A stretch of 64,000 nucleotides of DNA from Amblyornis subalaris. Lineage: Eukaryota > Chordata > Aves > Passeriformes > Ptilonorhynchidae. The stretch lies in contig JACAXG010000123.1 in the NCBI GenBank assembly GCA_018881555.1, positions 403,354 to 467,353 on the forward strand, given 5' to 3'. Numbering within the stretch: position 1 is the stretch's first letter; every line of letters begins with the position of its first letter. A program made the translations under genes and the position numbers. Positions 33,060 to 46,023 of the stretch are shown piece after piece. The notes under the pieces are model-generated. The model had not been told where the DNA came from, did not search any database, and saw nothing but the letters and a program-made list of their open reading frames with translations.

Positions 33060-34320
33060 CCCTCCTGCAGTTGTCATCATTGCAAGCATCTGCCACTCAC
33101 AGGCAAGGGTCCACCCACCACCCATCCCCACTTGCTGGAATGGCCTTTTTTCAAGATGAAACTCCCTCAAACACTGCTGCTGACTACAAGGCCCACACAG
33201 CAAATGGAAGTTTCGCAAAAGCAGTGGTCACTCCAGGACAAGGCTTTCTCTTTACCTCACAGAACGTGCCTTTTTGCAAAACGACAAGCCTGCCCTAACA
33301 GGCTTCACTTTGCTCATGATGCTCACGATCACCACAGCAAGCTTTTGCCCATGATATCTTGCCTCACAATCCCCTTTCACCCCTAGACAAGGCTCCTCCC
33401 AACACATCCGCAGTCCTTTCTTGAGAGCTTCTGTCTCACTTAGTGGTGGTTACTGCCTTCCAAACAACCGCTTCTCACAAGACTAGAAGCCTGCTCCAAA
33501 CACGAGGCACTCAGCTCACGGGTAAGGACCCCCCCCACGTAACAGGTCCTCTCTCGGAAGACAAGCCCACCNAAACATGAGGCACTCAGCTCATGAATAG
33601 CGTCACTGCGCTCTCCTGCCACCCCCACCACCTTCACACCATATGGAAGCTGCACACATTCATGTGCAAGTCTTACAGAAGGCTGTCCTTCCCCCAAAAA
33701 CTCACTTCTCACAAGACCACAAGCTTGCCTCAATCCCTTAGCCTATGGACCCATGCTGCCACCGCACACTTCACCCTGCCACCCTCAAAGGCATCTGCTA
33801 CTTCTGGGCAAATCCATCTGTCCTTTCCCTGCTGTTCCCCCCACCCTAATCCCTTCTCCATAGACTGCAAACCCACCCAAAGGCTTATACAAGGCACTTT
33901 GCTGGTAAACACTATCTGGTGTGCACCTTTCCTGTGAAAGGCATATAGTGGTGTGCACCTTTCCTGTGGAGTCCTTTCTCCACAAGCCCACAAATCTGCT
34001 TTAAACAGGAGAGACACCCAGCCCATGAACACTACTGCAGCCACACTCCTACTGGTCCCACAGCACGTGGAAACTGCTCACAAACATGTGCCGCTCTTGG
34101 GCAAGGTTGCACTGCTCACTCACTGGCAGTTCACTTCTCACGAGGGTGCAAGCCTGCACCAAAGCTAGTCTCTTACTTTAGGAATACCACCATAGAATCT
34201 TTCCACCTGTGACACCTGCACGAGCATCTGCCGGTCCTTAAGGAGGATTCTGCCCATGCCCACCAGACATACCCACTACTTCTGCACAAGGCTCTCTTTC
34301 TCCGTTCCATATTCTCTTTT
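33060..34320. repeat. Degenerate C-rich tandem (minisatellite-like) array
   Basis: About 1.26 kb of C-rich, G-poor DNA built from diverged copies of a module. A recurring block like CTTCTCACAAGAC, then CAAGCCTGC, then CCAAA appears near 33472, 33707, 33971 and 34134. A block CATATGGAAGCTGC / CACGTGGAAACTGC followed by CACA and CATGTGC occurs near 33640 and 34064, with a weaker copy near 33195. GGCACTCAGCTCA occurs twice, near 33508 and 33581. Spacing is irregular, roughly 75 to 260 bases, so the array is old or rearranged. The open frames in it are low-complexity by-products. I do not recognise it as a named avian satellite. Confidence 0.65.
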
Positions 34321-37300
34321 CTCTAACTCCACAATTTACCTCAATTGTGAATGCAATTGTGAGCAACATAGAATTGTTGTTTCTATGTGTGCAGTTGCAA
34401 AATAATTGTAATTACAAAAAGCATGAGAAGTGATGCAAGTGTTTATTCTTGGCTCTTATTGGGGTGCTAATGATTAATTTTTAATGTTTCACACTTCCCC
34501 CTTAAAAAATTTTAAAACAGGCCCGATAACCTGAGTGGAATTAATGTTGATGACTGTTACTAAGCCTGTTTACTAGGTATGATAATAGCTATAAAAAAGC
34601 AATCAAGATAGACAGTAAAGGCTTGGTTTGAAGAGCATTTTAATTTAATTCCTAGAAAGGTTCCAACACTGCTTTACTTTATATCCTTTTTCGTCTTGTC
34701 GACCTTTTAACAGTTTCTTTGGCAGTAACGTGCCAAAACTAAAGAATTGGTTTCTTTTAGAAAGCAGTAGTTTTCTAATCTTTTATCCTTTTTTAAAAAG
34801 TTTGAGTCTAGTAGTGATATGAGGGGCTAAGATTATAAGACACTTAAATATGAGAAAGATAGTGTACAGATATTGTTTGAGACAAAGGGCCACACCAATT
34901 TCTATAATCTAACTGTATCCTTTACTTCCTGCAAAACAAAGGAAGTGAGCTTTTGGTATCTTTAAGGAACAGTTGAACACCTTAAACCCTAGAGAAACTG
35001 AATTTCTTGGAGAGAACTCAGAGGGTGTTGCTATAGTGTTAAAATAAAACACCTGTTATAGTCTACCATAAAGCAGAGCATTTGTTCCTTGTGGAAATGA
35101 GTCCCACTGTTTGCTGTAATAGCTACCCAATAACACACAATCTTCAGAGCACTAATGGCAATGAAATCTGGTTTTCAAACCACAAAAGCTCTGCACTTTG
35201 GGACTGAATTGTAGGCATAATTGAAAATCTTGTTCTTCCTAGAAGTTACTTCTGTGGTGTGAATGAGGCAGGCTTGTTTCAGCCCAGTTTCCTCCTATTT
35301 CAAAATTTTTCAAACTATGCAGATGTGTGATTTTTATCTTTCTTTTTTTTACCACCACTTCCTAATTACATTGCTGATGAGATTGAATAGAGTCTTGTTT
35401 TTTCTTAAAAAGGGAAAAGCTTTATGAATGAAATTTAAATGTATACCACATTAAGCTTTTCATTTGCTGGCCCTGGTAGCTTGTAACCTACTTAACTTTC
35501 ATATATTTTAGTTAAGTCAGTCATTAAGAAATTATTTCTGTGAGTTTTCATTTCAGTACTGAATGGAATTAGTGATAGAAGCTTTGAGTTGGATTGAGAA
35601 CATAGTCAAGATCCTTTTCTTTAAAAAAACTAACAAAACAAAAAAGTGTTGTATGCTTACTACTGAGAACAAGGACTGCTTCAGTATCTCTTCTAGTCTT
35701 TTTCCAAGCCTTTTATTGCTTTCATAATATTGAATTAAGGAAATAAAAGTCAACTAAAATAACACTAATTGTATGCTTACCAAAATACAGTAACTCAAAT
35801 ACAAAAACCACATTGCACAGAACAAGACTAGGCTTCACACTAATAAGAACTTAGTATAGATAAAACTACTGCAATATGTCAAAAAATAGTCAGAGTAAGA
35901 ACTACAGTTGACTTCACCCCAGATAAAACATCTCTGGATGGAGTTTGCTTTTTCCACTATGAATTAGTTGAATATTCTATTGCAAGAGTGCTTTACAAAC
36001 TAGTTGATTATTACTGGTGGAGTGCTTTTTGGTGCCTGTACTTTTGAGAGAAGTGAGAGAAAACTATCAGAACACTTAACTTTTTTTACTGCGGCAAGTT
36101 AGTGAAAAGGCAAGCTCTGCTTGCCTCATATATTGAAGTTAGTCACACAATTGATCTCAATGTAACCCCTCTGCCTAGTGCTGCTGGGCAAGGCACAAGA
36201 GCTAGAGTGTAACCCATTTATTATGAAGCGGCTGAATCCTGGTGGAGTGGAATATGAGCTGGAGTTATTTGCACAGTTTGATTGGCACAAGACTAGAGGG
36301 GAGTTTGCTTTTCACGGAAACTGTATCAGCTTTGGCAGAGGAACAGAACTTCAATTTCTGCGGAGAGTCTTACATCTTTAATATTTTCATTTTTGAGGAA
36401 ACAGTGAACTGTTTCAGTGAATATTTTGAAGTTTAATGTATGAGTAAAAATATCAAGGCAACCAAATACCAACTAGATGCCAAAAAAAATGATAGTTACA
36501 ACTGCATTTACTAAAAGAAATGTAAAAGTGACCTTTAAAAACCAACCAATAAGTGAAAAGCGTCTGTAGTAACACTCAGAGCAGGCATTTTCAGATGTTC
36601 CTACATGTGTGTGGCTTAGTTGAAGATTCTCTAACTCTTCACAGTAATCACTGTTTCAGTCATACTGCAGTAACAAAGTTAGCTACCTGCTTTGCAGTTG
36701 TTGGGGGTACAGTCTTGGAGTTACAATTGTCTCAGTACAATCCACAGTGCGGATTGGAGGCAACAAGGTGTAAAACTACAATGGTAAAATAATTTCTCAT
36801 TAGATGTGATAGGATAAAATGTTACTCTTAAGTCTTGGAATCTGCGATAGTATCTGCTGACAGGTAAAGATGAAGCATACTTTGCAGTCCTGGTCACCTC
36901 AGGTAGTCCACTTCTGTTTAATAATATAACTAAATAGTAGAAATAATTACATCTTATATACTGCTTTCATTTATCCCTTCTGAATATCACCTGTCTCCTA
37001 AGAAAATTCCAATTTAAGATATAGCTGGGAAGAGAAGAGATGGAAAAATGCATCTGCCCTTAATTTAGGAGCTACAGTTCTGGGTGAAAGAAATGCCAGG
37101 TGTCTACTGTACTAGAAATGATATTTCAACACAACTGGCCACAAACTTCAACTGATTTTCTGCACACGTATTCTTAACAGGGACGAAGTGCTACAAGTAG
37201 TCTTACCTGCTGTTCCTGCAGTTGCTCACTCTGCTGTTACATTCCTTGTTAGCTCCAGAGCACTTTTATCTAGATCAACCCAAAGCTTCTTAGTGATAAG

Positions 37301-40300
37301 GGAAAACTGATGTAACAGAAGCAAAGCTGGGAGGAGAGGAACTGGCAGGTCTGGTGCTTTTGCCACATGAGTTGTGAATTGAGAGGTAAAGATGCTTCTG
37401 AGGCAGACCACAGTTTTACTACTGTGTAACTTTCTCTTCCAGACTCTTTTCTCCTTTTTCTCTCAGAGGCGACAAGTTTGCAAGTGCTTCCAAGGCTCTG
37501 TCAAGTTTGAAGTAGGCAGTGAAGACTTTGGTGCTTTTTCTGCCCTAGACAGCTGCTTGCCTTCTTCCTTACAGTACTCAGCTGTGACTAATAGTAAGTG
37601 GGGGGGATATAATGAACAACTGGAAGCTTGCACAATAATGTTATTCAAAGTAGTATGCTATTGTCAATATAAACTCTAATATATTTAATACTATCATAAT
37701 TCCCTAGCAGCCTTCCAAATTGCCTGGTAGAATCTGAAAGCCCTCCTTATTGTGAATTTGTAAAACCCTGGCATATTAGATTAAATAAATGGATGCTGTG
37801 CTCTTAAGCTTTTCTAATGGAGATTGAAATCTTTGTCAGTTTTCCTTTCTACAGTGTAGTCTTGCATAGGCCCANATGTTATACTTGAATGTGCTAGTCT
37901 CTCTGAGATTGGAGAAAATGTCAGTCCCCTGAGGATGTGAACATCTCTTAGGTTTTTTCTTTAATCTCATAGTTGTACTTTTTATTCACTCTTTGAAGTA
38001 GCTGCTGTTTTTACTGACATTTTTCATTTCAACACATAGGATACTAACACAGACTTCTGGTCAAGGCTTTGCCTTCCAGCAGTCTTGAAATCTGGCTGCA
38101 TCATGTACTTTGAGGTTGGGTCCCATGGATAATGTACAGAAACACTGTATTTAGTAGCAGATGCTAGTTCCACTAGCTATTTACCTTTTTGAATGGGAGG
38201 TGCTATGACAATAAGTGAGAATTGTTTAGAAGAGCTTGCCATTTAAGGACTACACAAATCAGTATTTGGTAGCTTAAGGGTACAAGAGATCAAATTTATT
38301 AGTGAGAATGAGCTTGCAAGTGATGGCTACAGCAGAGACAGAAGGCAACAAATTCTCCATTACAAATGTGTTGCAGATAAATCTGTCTGTGGTTTCTTGA
38401 AGCCCAGCTGCCTCCGTCTCTCCTAGCTCTGGGAGTGCCCCAGGTCTGCAAAAAGGGTTCTTTTTATCCAGAATTGAATCTGCTGCAGGACTAATGCCTC
38501 AGATAACAGCAGTGTGTCAGTGTCACTAGCTTTTAGCCTGTTAACACACTAACTGGTATTTTTCAAGTGCCGTTCAAGTAGCATGTAACATTTTTCAAGG
38601 AAAAAAAAAAGGATAGAGTCCACAAAAATAGTGAAATTTTGATTCTGTTGAATATCTGTAACATTTACTTGATCAGTGCTTTTTCCAAATCAGTAACCTG
38701 CTAACATATGATAAATCTTGCTTTCACTGGAAGCAATTGGTTTTTTTTTAACAGTCAGAGCTTCTAGAATCATATGATACTTGACAGTGTTGCTTTCTAT
38801 CTAAAAAAAAGAATTTCTGGTTCATTAAAACATAAACCAAAGTGCACTGTAAAGATGGTGCACAGGTTGGGGTTATTGCACACTCGTTATTAACTTGACC
38901 TATTCGGCAAAGTGAAGTAGTCGATCTTTCTTTTTAATGCTGAGATTTTGATTTAATAATGCAAGAATAATTAATTGTGGCACATGGGTCTTTTTTGTTT
39001 CTGCAATGCTTTTCTTGTGACTTGAGACGTGTTTCCTGTGTGCTTCCAGGATCTGCTATGATTACAGCCTCCTCTTCACTTCTTTATGCTGTCCTCCAAA
39101 ATATTGCTTAAAAAAAAAGAAATAAAGCCACTTTGCGTGAAACCTTTTAGATTCATTTTCTCAAGGTACCTTTAAAAAAGGATACTGTTCTTGTTTAAGG
39201 AAACTTCATGAGGAAGACTGGTATAACTTGCCAGAAGTCACTTACAAGTCAGTTTGAGGTATTTACAAACTGATATATATCTGTCATGCCTAAAGAATGC
39301 CTGTGCCAAAACTTCTACCATATATGAAACTGCTTGAAAAACACCTTTAACTAGAATAGTGAAAAGTAGCTGTGTACTTGTATTAATATACTAGCTCTTT
39401 GTATATTAAAGTTTATGGTAGGGCTTTTATACATAAAGCTCTTCTTTTGTCTTGATGTTTGANCTCTGTAATGAAACTAATGAGTCTAAATTTTCTTCTG
39501 GTTCTGTAGTTGCTGATGTTATCTGAGCTATTAGTTTTAATTTTACTTAATGTACTTGCCTTGGAATTATGTGTTTTATCACTGGCAAAGATTCCACTTC
39601 ATATTCTGCACTGCTACTTTCTCTGCTGAACAGAAATGAAAGTGTATGTGTGATCTACCCAACACAGATTTAGAACACTAATTCTAATCCCCTTTTCCTT
39701 CTGAGTGCTGATTGAATGTAGTCTTAATGAATTATACTGCTGTTAGATTTCAGTTCAGTTACTTTTAATCCTGGTGGATGGTTAGAATGTGCCCAGATAT
39801 TGTCAGTGCCCTGCAGCTGGGCAAATGTAGCCAAACATTTCAACAGGTGATGGTTGACCTAGAGCAGCTCTGTTATACATAAATGCACAATGAAAACTTC
39901 AACTATGTAGATGTCTTTAAGAAGTTGAATGTAATTTGTAGCTGAATAAAATACTTTCTTTAATCTTACAAAGGCCAAGAAGTAGATAAGTTGATTCCTG
40001 GTCACTTGGCGTTTTCTGATGCAACAAAATAGTAAAGATGTCAAAATTATTTGCAAATTGTGTATTAAAAATAGGTGTTGGGTTATTTACTTTCAAAAAT
40101 AGAGACATTGAAGGATTTTGAAAAGCCTCAGTCTCACTTTCAAGATTTAAAGTTTGCAACAACAGAACTTTAGATGTTAGGTGCTCCAGCTGGATTAAAC
40201 TGTCCATGTACCTTTCACCTTGATGTCGGAAATCCTTGAAAATAATTTCCAAGCTGGTTGCAAAATGGGGTTTACTTCAGTATAGGCATCTAAATTCAAA

Positions 40301-43300
40301 AAAGTGATTCTGGGAGCCAGAGCTGTTACTCAATCTTCACTTAACCTTGGGAACTGGGATTTGTTAGTCTGGGGATTATAAAGTGAAGGGGGGAAGGGTT
40401 AAAAAAGGATATCACATGGCTTTTGTACATACTCAGATAGCATTGTAGCTTTGACAAGTCTCAGCATATTAACATCACACCAAAACCCAAACAGGATTCA
40501 TAAATCCTTTCCCTTCCTGGAAGCTGGTTCTGCCACCTCTCCTCAGAAAGTGTTTAGCACTACTTTCTGGTTGAGTTTATAAGCAGCCTGCTATCTTCCA
40601 TAGAGAAGGTGCATAAAGGTGCCCCTACAAGATGGCCTGGTCCTAAGAATTTGCCTAGTGCGTGCGAGTTAAGATTTTTCTCTCTCTGATGTGAGTAGGC
40701 TCTTAACCATGTTTCCCAGTTCATTTGTATATTAGAAGGCTATAAAATAGTTTGGCTGCTTGTTGAAAACTCTTTACTGAGCTGAAAAATGTTTCACAGG
40801 AAGAAAACAGAGTATTGGTAATGGAGTGGAAGTTGGAGGCCAAGTTCCTACTCCACTTGTGTATGCCAAAATATGAGGTATCACAGACATTTTTATCGTT
40901 GCTACTGTAGCAAGAAAAAGCCCTTAAAAGGCATGTTAGTAACTGTTGCATGTCTGGAGATGAGATTGTTAACTTGAATTTGTATTACACGCTTTGCACT
41001 GGTGTAAATAATAATGTGTTGTAAGCTTTGAAGGGCTTTGGGGGGTTTGGGTTTGGTTTAAAAGAACATCTGAGAAGTGTGTACCCCAATACTGGAGGGT
41101 TTTAGTGGTAGGATTCTCATTCTCTCTAGATAGATACAATATGCTGATATATTCTGCTCATTGGTCAGCATTCACTATGTACTGCAACATCAGGAGAATG
41201 ATCATTTTATTGTTAAAAGATCCGTCTGAAAGTCTTTCAATATCAGGAGACATTCTGTTTTTTCTCTCAAAAACTGAGACAAGTAGGCACATATTATGTG
41301 CATGCCATTAATTACATCATGTTGGTAATTTCATTTAGTCTCGTAAAATCAAAAATAGATACAAGAATGCTATTCTTGTTTAAGTGATGCAATTCATAAT
41401 ACCCATCTAAGATGGATTAGGTAACCTTATTTAACTCTATCCTTTAGAGGTCTTTAATAACCTTAACATATCTGTCATTCCCATCTGTTTTAATTTAAGG
41501 CTGATTATGCTAACATGCTTTAAAACTGCAAACCACCTGACCATTCAATATTGTTTTAAGCAGATACAGCTTACAGTATTTTCAGAATGTAAACACAAAG
41601 CTTGCTGTTGTGAAGCAATTAATTTTATTAGGCTTGTCCTTGTTTAGTCTACATGCAAGCTTGGAAAGCTATTAACCTTTTNTGAGAAGCTTTTCTTGGT
41701 TTGGAATTTCCCCTCCCCCAACCGAGCTCTGCTAACCTGCTACTGTTCTGTAACTGTCAGTTTTCTGAATGTGTCCCCCGGGAAATAAATGAGCCCAGCT
41801 GAAGGTTAAGGTGTGAGTAGTGAGCTCAGCAGCCGTCCTGTCAGATGGACAAGGAGGTAAAGGTTTGATGTTTCCTAACAAGTAACAGATTCGATTGTGT
41901 TTCTTCACTGTGCATGAATGCAACACATATGTTGTAAACGCCTTTTGGCGTAGTAAAGGCTGCCATGCAGGTCAGAGAAGAAAGGGCAACACTGGAAGGG
42001 TACAGGCATATGCTGTATTATAGCCCTGCACACTGTCTGGCAAGCAGACTGCAACATGTTTGTGCTGGAGTGTTCTCATTTCAAGGTATTCATATTTTCA
42101 TCATAATTGAATGTTTCATTCAAAATAGAAGAATTATTGGGATTGCTATACTATTGATTAAATAACGTATTTCAAGAAAGTACTTTTTAAATGTAAACTG
42201 TCATTTTATAAGTGGCTAAATTGCATGTATTGCTAATTGATCTCCATTGACTATTTTATATCTTGAGATGTGAAACAAGGCTGAAAGGGATGGCTAATTA
42301 CAGAAGTCTCTTATTTTTGCTGCTTCTAAGATTTGGTTTTGTGGATTGCTGTGAAAGAAGCAGCACTTAAATATGTAAGCAAAATCGAAAAGAAACTGCT
42401 GCTGGGGTGACGAGGCATATCTTATTTAAGGAATGGTGAAAAGAGACTGTAACCCACAGACTGATAATGGAGTTGGACCATGATTACGCAGTGGATCATA
42501 GTAATGCAAATGGAAGTTCTGTGGAAGTGGACCGCTTTAAATATGTGCAATGGTAACACTGAATAGTGACATGAGGGCTGTCATAATGTTGTTGTTAAGA
42601 GTTATAATAAGCAAGCAGGTATTAGCATATTGAATCCTTTTGTTTGTTTCAGGACAATTTAAACAACAACTCAATAAACTGAAGCTAAAAATCCACAGAA
42701 ATTTAATTGACTAGAAGCTCTACAGGGTGGATTTTTTTCTATTAGTGAATGTCATATTTTATCTTGTCTGTAGCATCCATCTATCAGCACAGAAAAGTGT
42801 AGTGTATTTGAATAAATACAGTGCTTTTAAACTGAGGCTGTTGTTCTTGTTCTGATTGTTCTGTTGTTACAATTATGAAAAGCAGGAACAATTGTATTTA
42901 AGTGTTTATAAATAAAATGTGACGTGGTTAGTTATGTTGAGTCAGTCCATGTGTGGCACAGCATGGGATTGTGGGTGGCGTGCATAAGTGTAATACAGAA
43001 ACTGATGGCGTGTTCTAAAATTACAGGGACAAATCAGAGCTCTGATCTTTGCTAATTTGCTAGGATTGCATCTTCAAAGGTCATGTAAGTTTGTATCCTG
43101 ATATTATATGCAGTAACAAATTGATTAACTGCTTGTTTCTGTAATTTTCTCAGCTTTAACTATTCTATATTCTTACCAAAGCACTGGCATGTCTGAAGTT
43201 CGGTGGATACAGGTTATACCTTGTGTTATTGGTCAAAACACCTTACATGTGAAAAGCTCACCAATTTTTATGACATATTTTCAGTTCCAGATGCCATACT

Positions 43301-45981
43301 TTCTTTTAAAGGCTTATAAATGAACTAAAGTATTCTCTCTAAAATACAGCCATACAGTCTCCAGATAATGTGTTCTAAGCTGAACTGCTAAACACAGTTT
43401 TATTTATTTCCCGGTCAATACTCTGATCACACATTTTTGTTACCCTGCTTTACTTTTGCTGCCTATCCATTTCCTCATGTTCAGATACTTTGTGCTTTGG
43501 ACATATTTTAATTTGTGGATTCTGTACAGAAGAAAAAAGAACTTGTCATTATAATAATTAAAAGGTATGAAGAGTTAGATACAGACAGGACTTTAAATAG
43601 CTTATATCTAAGAATTAGGTTATTCAGATATTGAAACCTGAATGTTCAATTCCTTGCCTTCAGACATCTTTAAGTGGAAAGAAAAAAAGTCTCAATGTTT
43701 TTCCAGCTGTNCTGTGGCACTTTGGAGTATTTCTGTTTCATGTATATATATATGAATATATATGTATTTGAGATAACAGGAGAACTGGGCAAATACTTAG
43801 CTTTTCATGTGTGTGTCAAATTTAAAAAGATCATTAATGATTTACACTTCATAAATGCAGTGCTTGGAGGGAAATTTCTTGAGATTAAGTAACTTTGAAC
43901 TGCATATTTATGTGAAAGAAATGCATTTTCTTTAAATAAATCCTTGATACTATTTTTTAATATTCAACTTTTTCTAAGGACCACAAGTGACTTTGGCACT
44001 GCAAAAGGGAGAAGCTGATCTTAAATAAACATTAAGAAAAGGTGTGCATGAGCCTGAAAACTGATTTCTTGGGGTGAATGGGGTAAGGGTGAAGATGAGT
44101 TCTTTAAAAGAACAAATGAGAGAAAATTAAAAAAAGTACCAGTACCACTTAGAAAAGTTAATGCACTTAAATTTGTGATTGTATTTATCTTCAAAGGTTT
44201 TTTCTTTGCAAGGGGACAAGGCTCATGGGAAGTTAGTTCCAGAAAAGTTGCAAAGACTAATGGGCTATAGATGAGCTTAGGCATCAAGTTTTACTAGTTT
44301 TATGGAGGAGAGTCCATAAAAATAGTGATTTTTTTCACAGCGATCTTACAAATGTGTCTTTCTAGATACAGTTTCATAGGATCTTTCAGTGTAATAACTG
44401 GGACAAAAAGAGACTCTTTTTCTTATAAATCGACAAGAAGACAGAGAACCATAATACTGCAGTCATAGAGTGAGAGGCAGGAAGCATGGGAATATATTTA
44501 TTAAAGCCTTATTAACAGACTCCATTAGAAAAGAAAGTCAAAGCAGTAGTTCCTATTTCATCTGTAAAGTAAATACTAAGACCAACAATGTTTCTTTATA
44601 GTACTAGTGAATATCAATACAAATTTAAGGTCCCTCTATTAAAGGCACATAAAAAATCCTTTATAGAGGACCTTCANCTGTTTCCTACCTGTTTCTAACT
44701 ACATTAACAAGTAGTGTAGTTAGACAGGATGGATCTGTAAAATACATGATGCCATGGATCTGTTATCCACACCGCACTTAGGGCGGCAATACTTTGCAGG
44801 ATCATGCCAGAACTAGCCTGGACAGGGTGAACCAAGATGGTGTATATAGCACAAAAAATACATAATTTGTGTTCTTGAGGGATATTTGTCAATACAGCTG
44901 ATAAACAGATAAAATTCAGACTTCAGAGCATATCATACACTGGGTAATCATAGTTCTGTAAAGCCAGACTTTTTAGATTTCTGTATGTTTTCTTACTTGT
45001 GTAGACCTTGAAATTTATTATTACTTGTATCTTTATATATACACATCTAAGATGATGTATCAGAGATTAAAGTCAGTTTATAATGTCAATTACTTAAAAT
45101 TAACAAACTGGAATACCACCTAAAAGAAATATTAGCAAGCCTCTGTGTAATCAAAAATAGCTAATTGGTGATCTCAGTTCTAGCTATATCGTTTGAAAGG
45201 AGACACTAATAGGTGCCTTACAGAAATAAGTGAACAAAATAACTACTTTATTTGGTAGTTCTTAATATTTACTGGATTTTAGCTCTTCGAGTAGCCAGCT
45301 ATTGGATAGAGCATTTCCATTAAATGCCTTTCTTGAAAATATACAGTCTTTAAGTAATTTAACTATTACTAGTTAGGAGAAAGGATAATGTTGGGGGGGG
45401 TCAATCTTTAGACAGAGCAGTGAAGGATAAATTGATTTAATCACCAACGCCTCAGGGCTATCACAGAAATACATTGCCTCACTTAAAGTAAAGCCAGATT
45501 TTCATAAAATTTTCATTTTAATTTCTTGTGCTTGCTAGACTTAAAAGCAGGCAGTGTTTTTTATAGACTTATATGCATTTTGTGTATACTTATTTGGATA
45601 TTGAACACATGTTCTCTTTCTGTAGAAATGTGTTTTCTTGCAAGCTTGACTGGTATGGCATACAAGACATGGCAAGCTGGTTTTATATGAAGGTAATGCT
45701 TACAACTGTGCTATAACAGCTTGAAAACTGGGCCCTGTGTTTCTCNGCAACAGACACGGGGAAGCAGAGGTTTGTAGTCCTTGCCAGAAAGTCTGTGAAA
45801 CACACCAAATAATTCATAAAACTATGCGAGTAATATTTATATAGACTTAGAGTTCTAGTGCTTCAGGGAGTCCTTTCATAAAATCCTGTTTGCATTTGGC
45901 AGTAGTGACTCCGTAGTGCTGTAGGTATCAAAAGAGCATTTAAATATCAAGGAATTAATCCTCAAGAGTAGTTTATGGAAT
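34321..45981. other. Intergenic or intronic DNA, T/G-biased on the + strand
   Basis: No exon, RNA gene or confident repeat is visible. Many rows show G over C and T over A on the + strand, the bias usual in the sense strand of long vertebrate introns. That would fit an upstream intron of a rightward gene such as SORBS2, but no exon was identified. Confidence 0.4.
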
Positions 45982-46023
45982 AACTAGTAGGAATAATGTA
46001 GGAACTAGTTGGAATAATGTAGA
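45982..46023. repeat. 21-base tandem duplication
   Basis: Two adjacent 21-base units starting AACTAGT and containing GGAATAATGTAG differ at two positions. Confidence 0.85.

Noticed and set aside
33071..34168. Multiple overlapping frames of 70-114 codons on both strands
   Set aside because: They are by-products of the C-rich tandem array, which is poor in stop codons.
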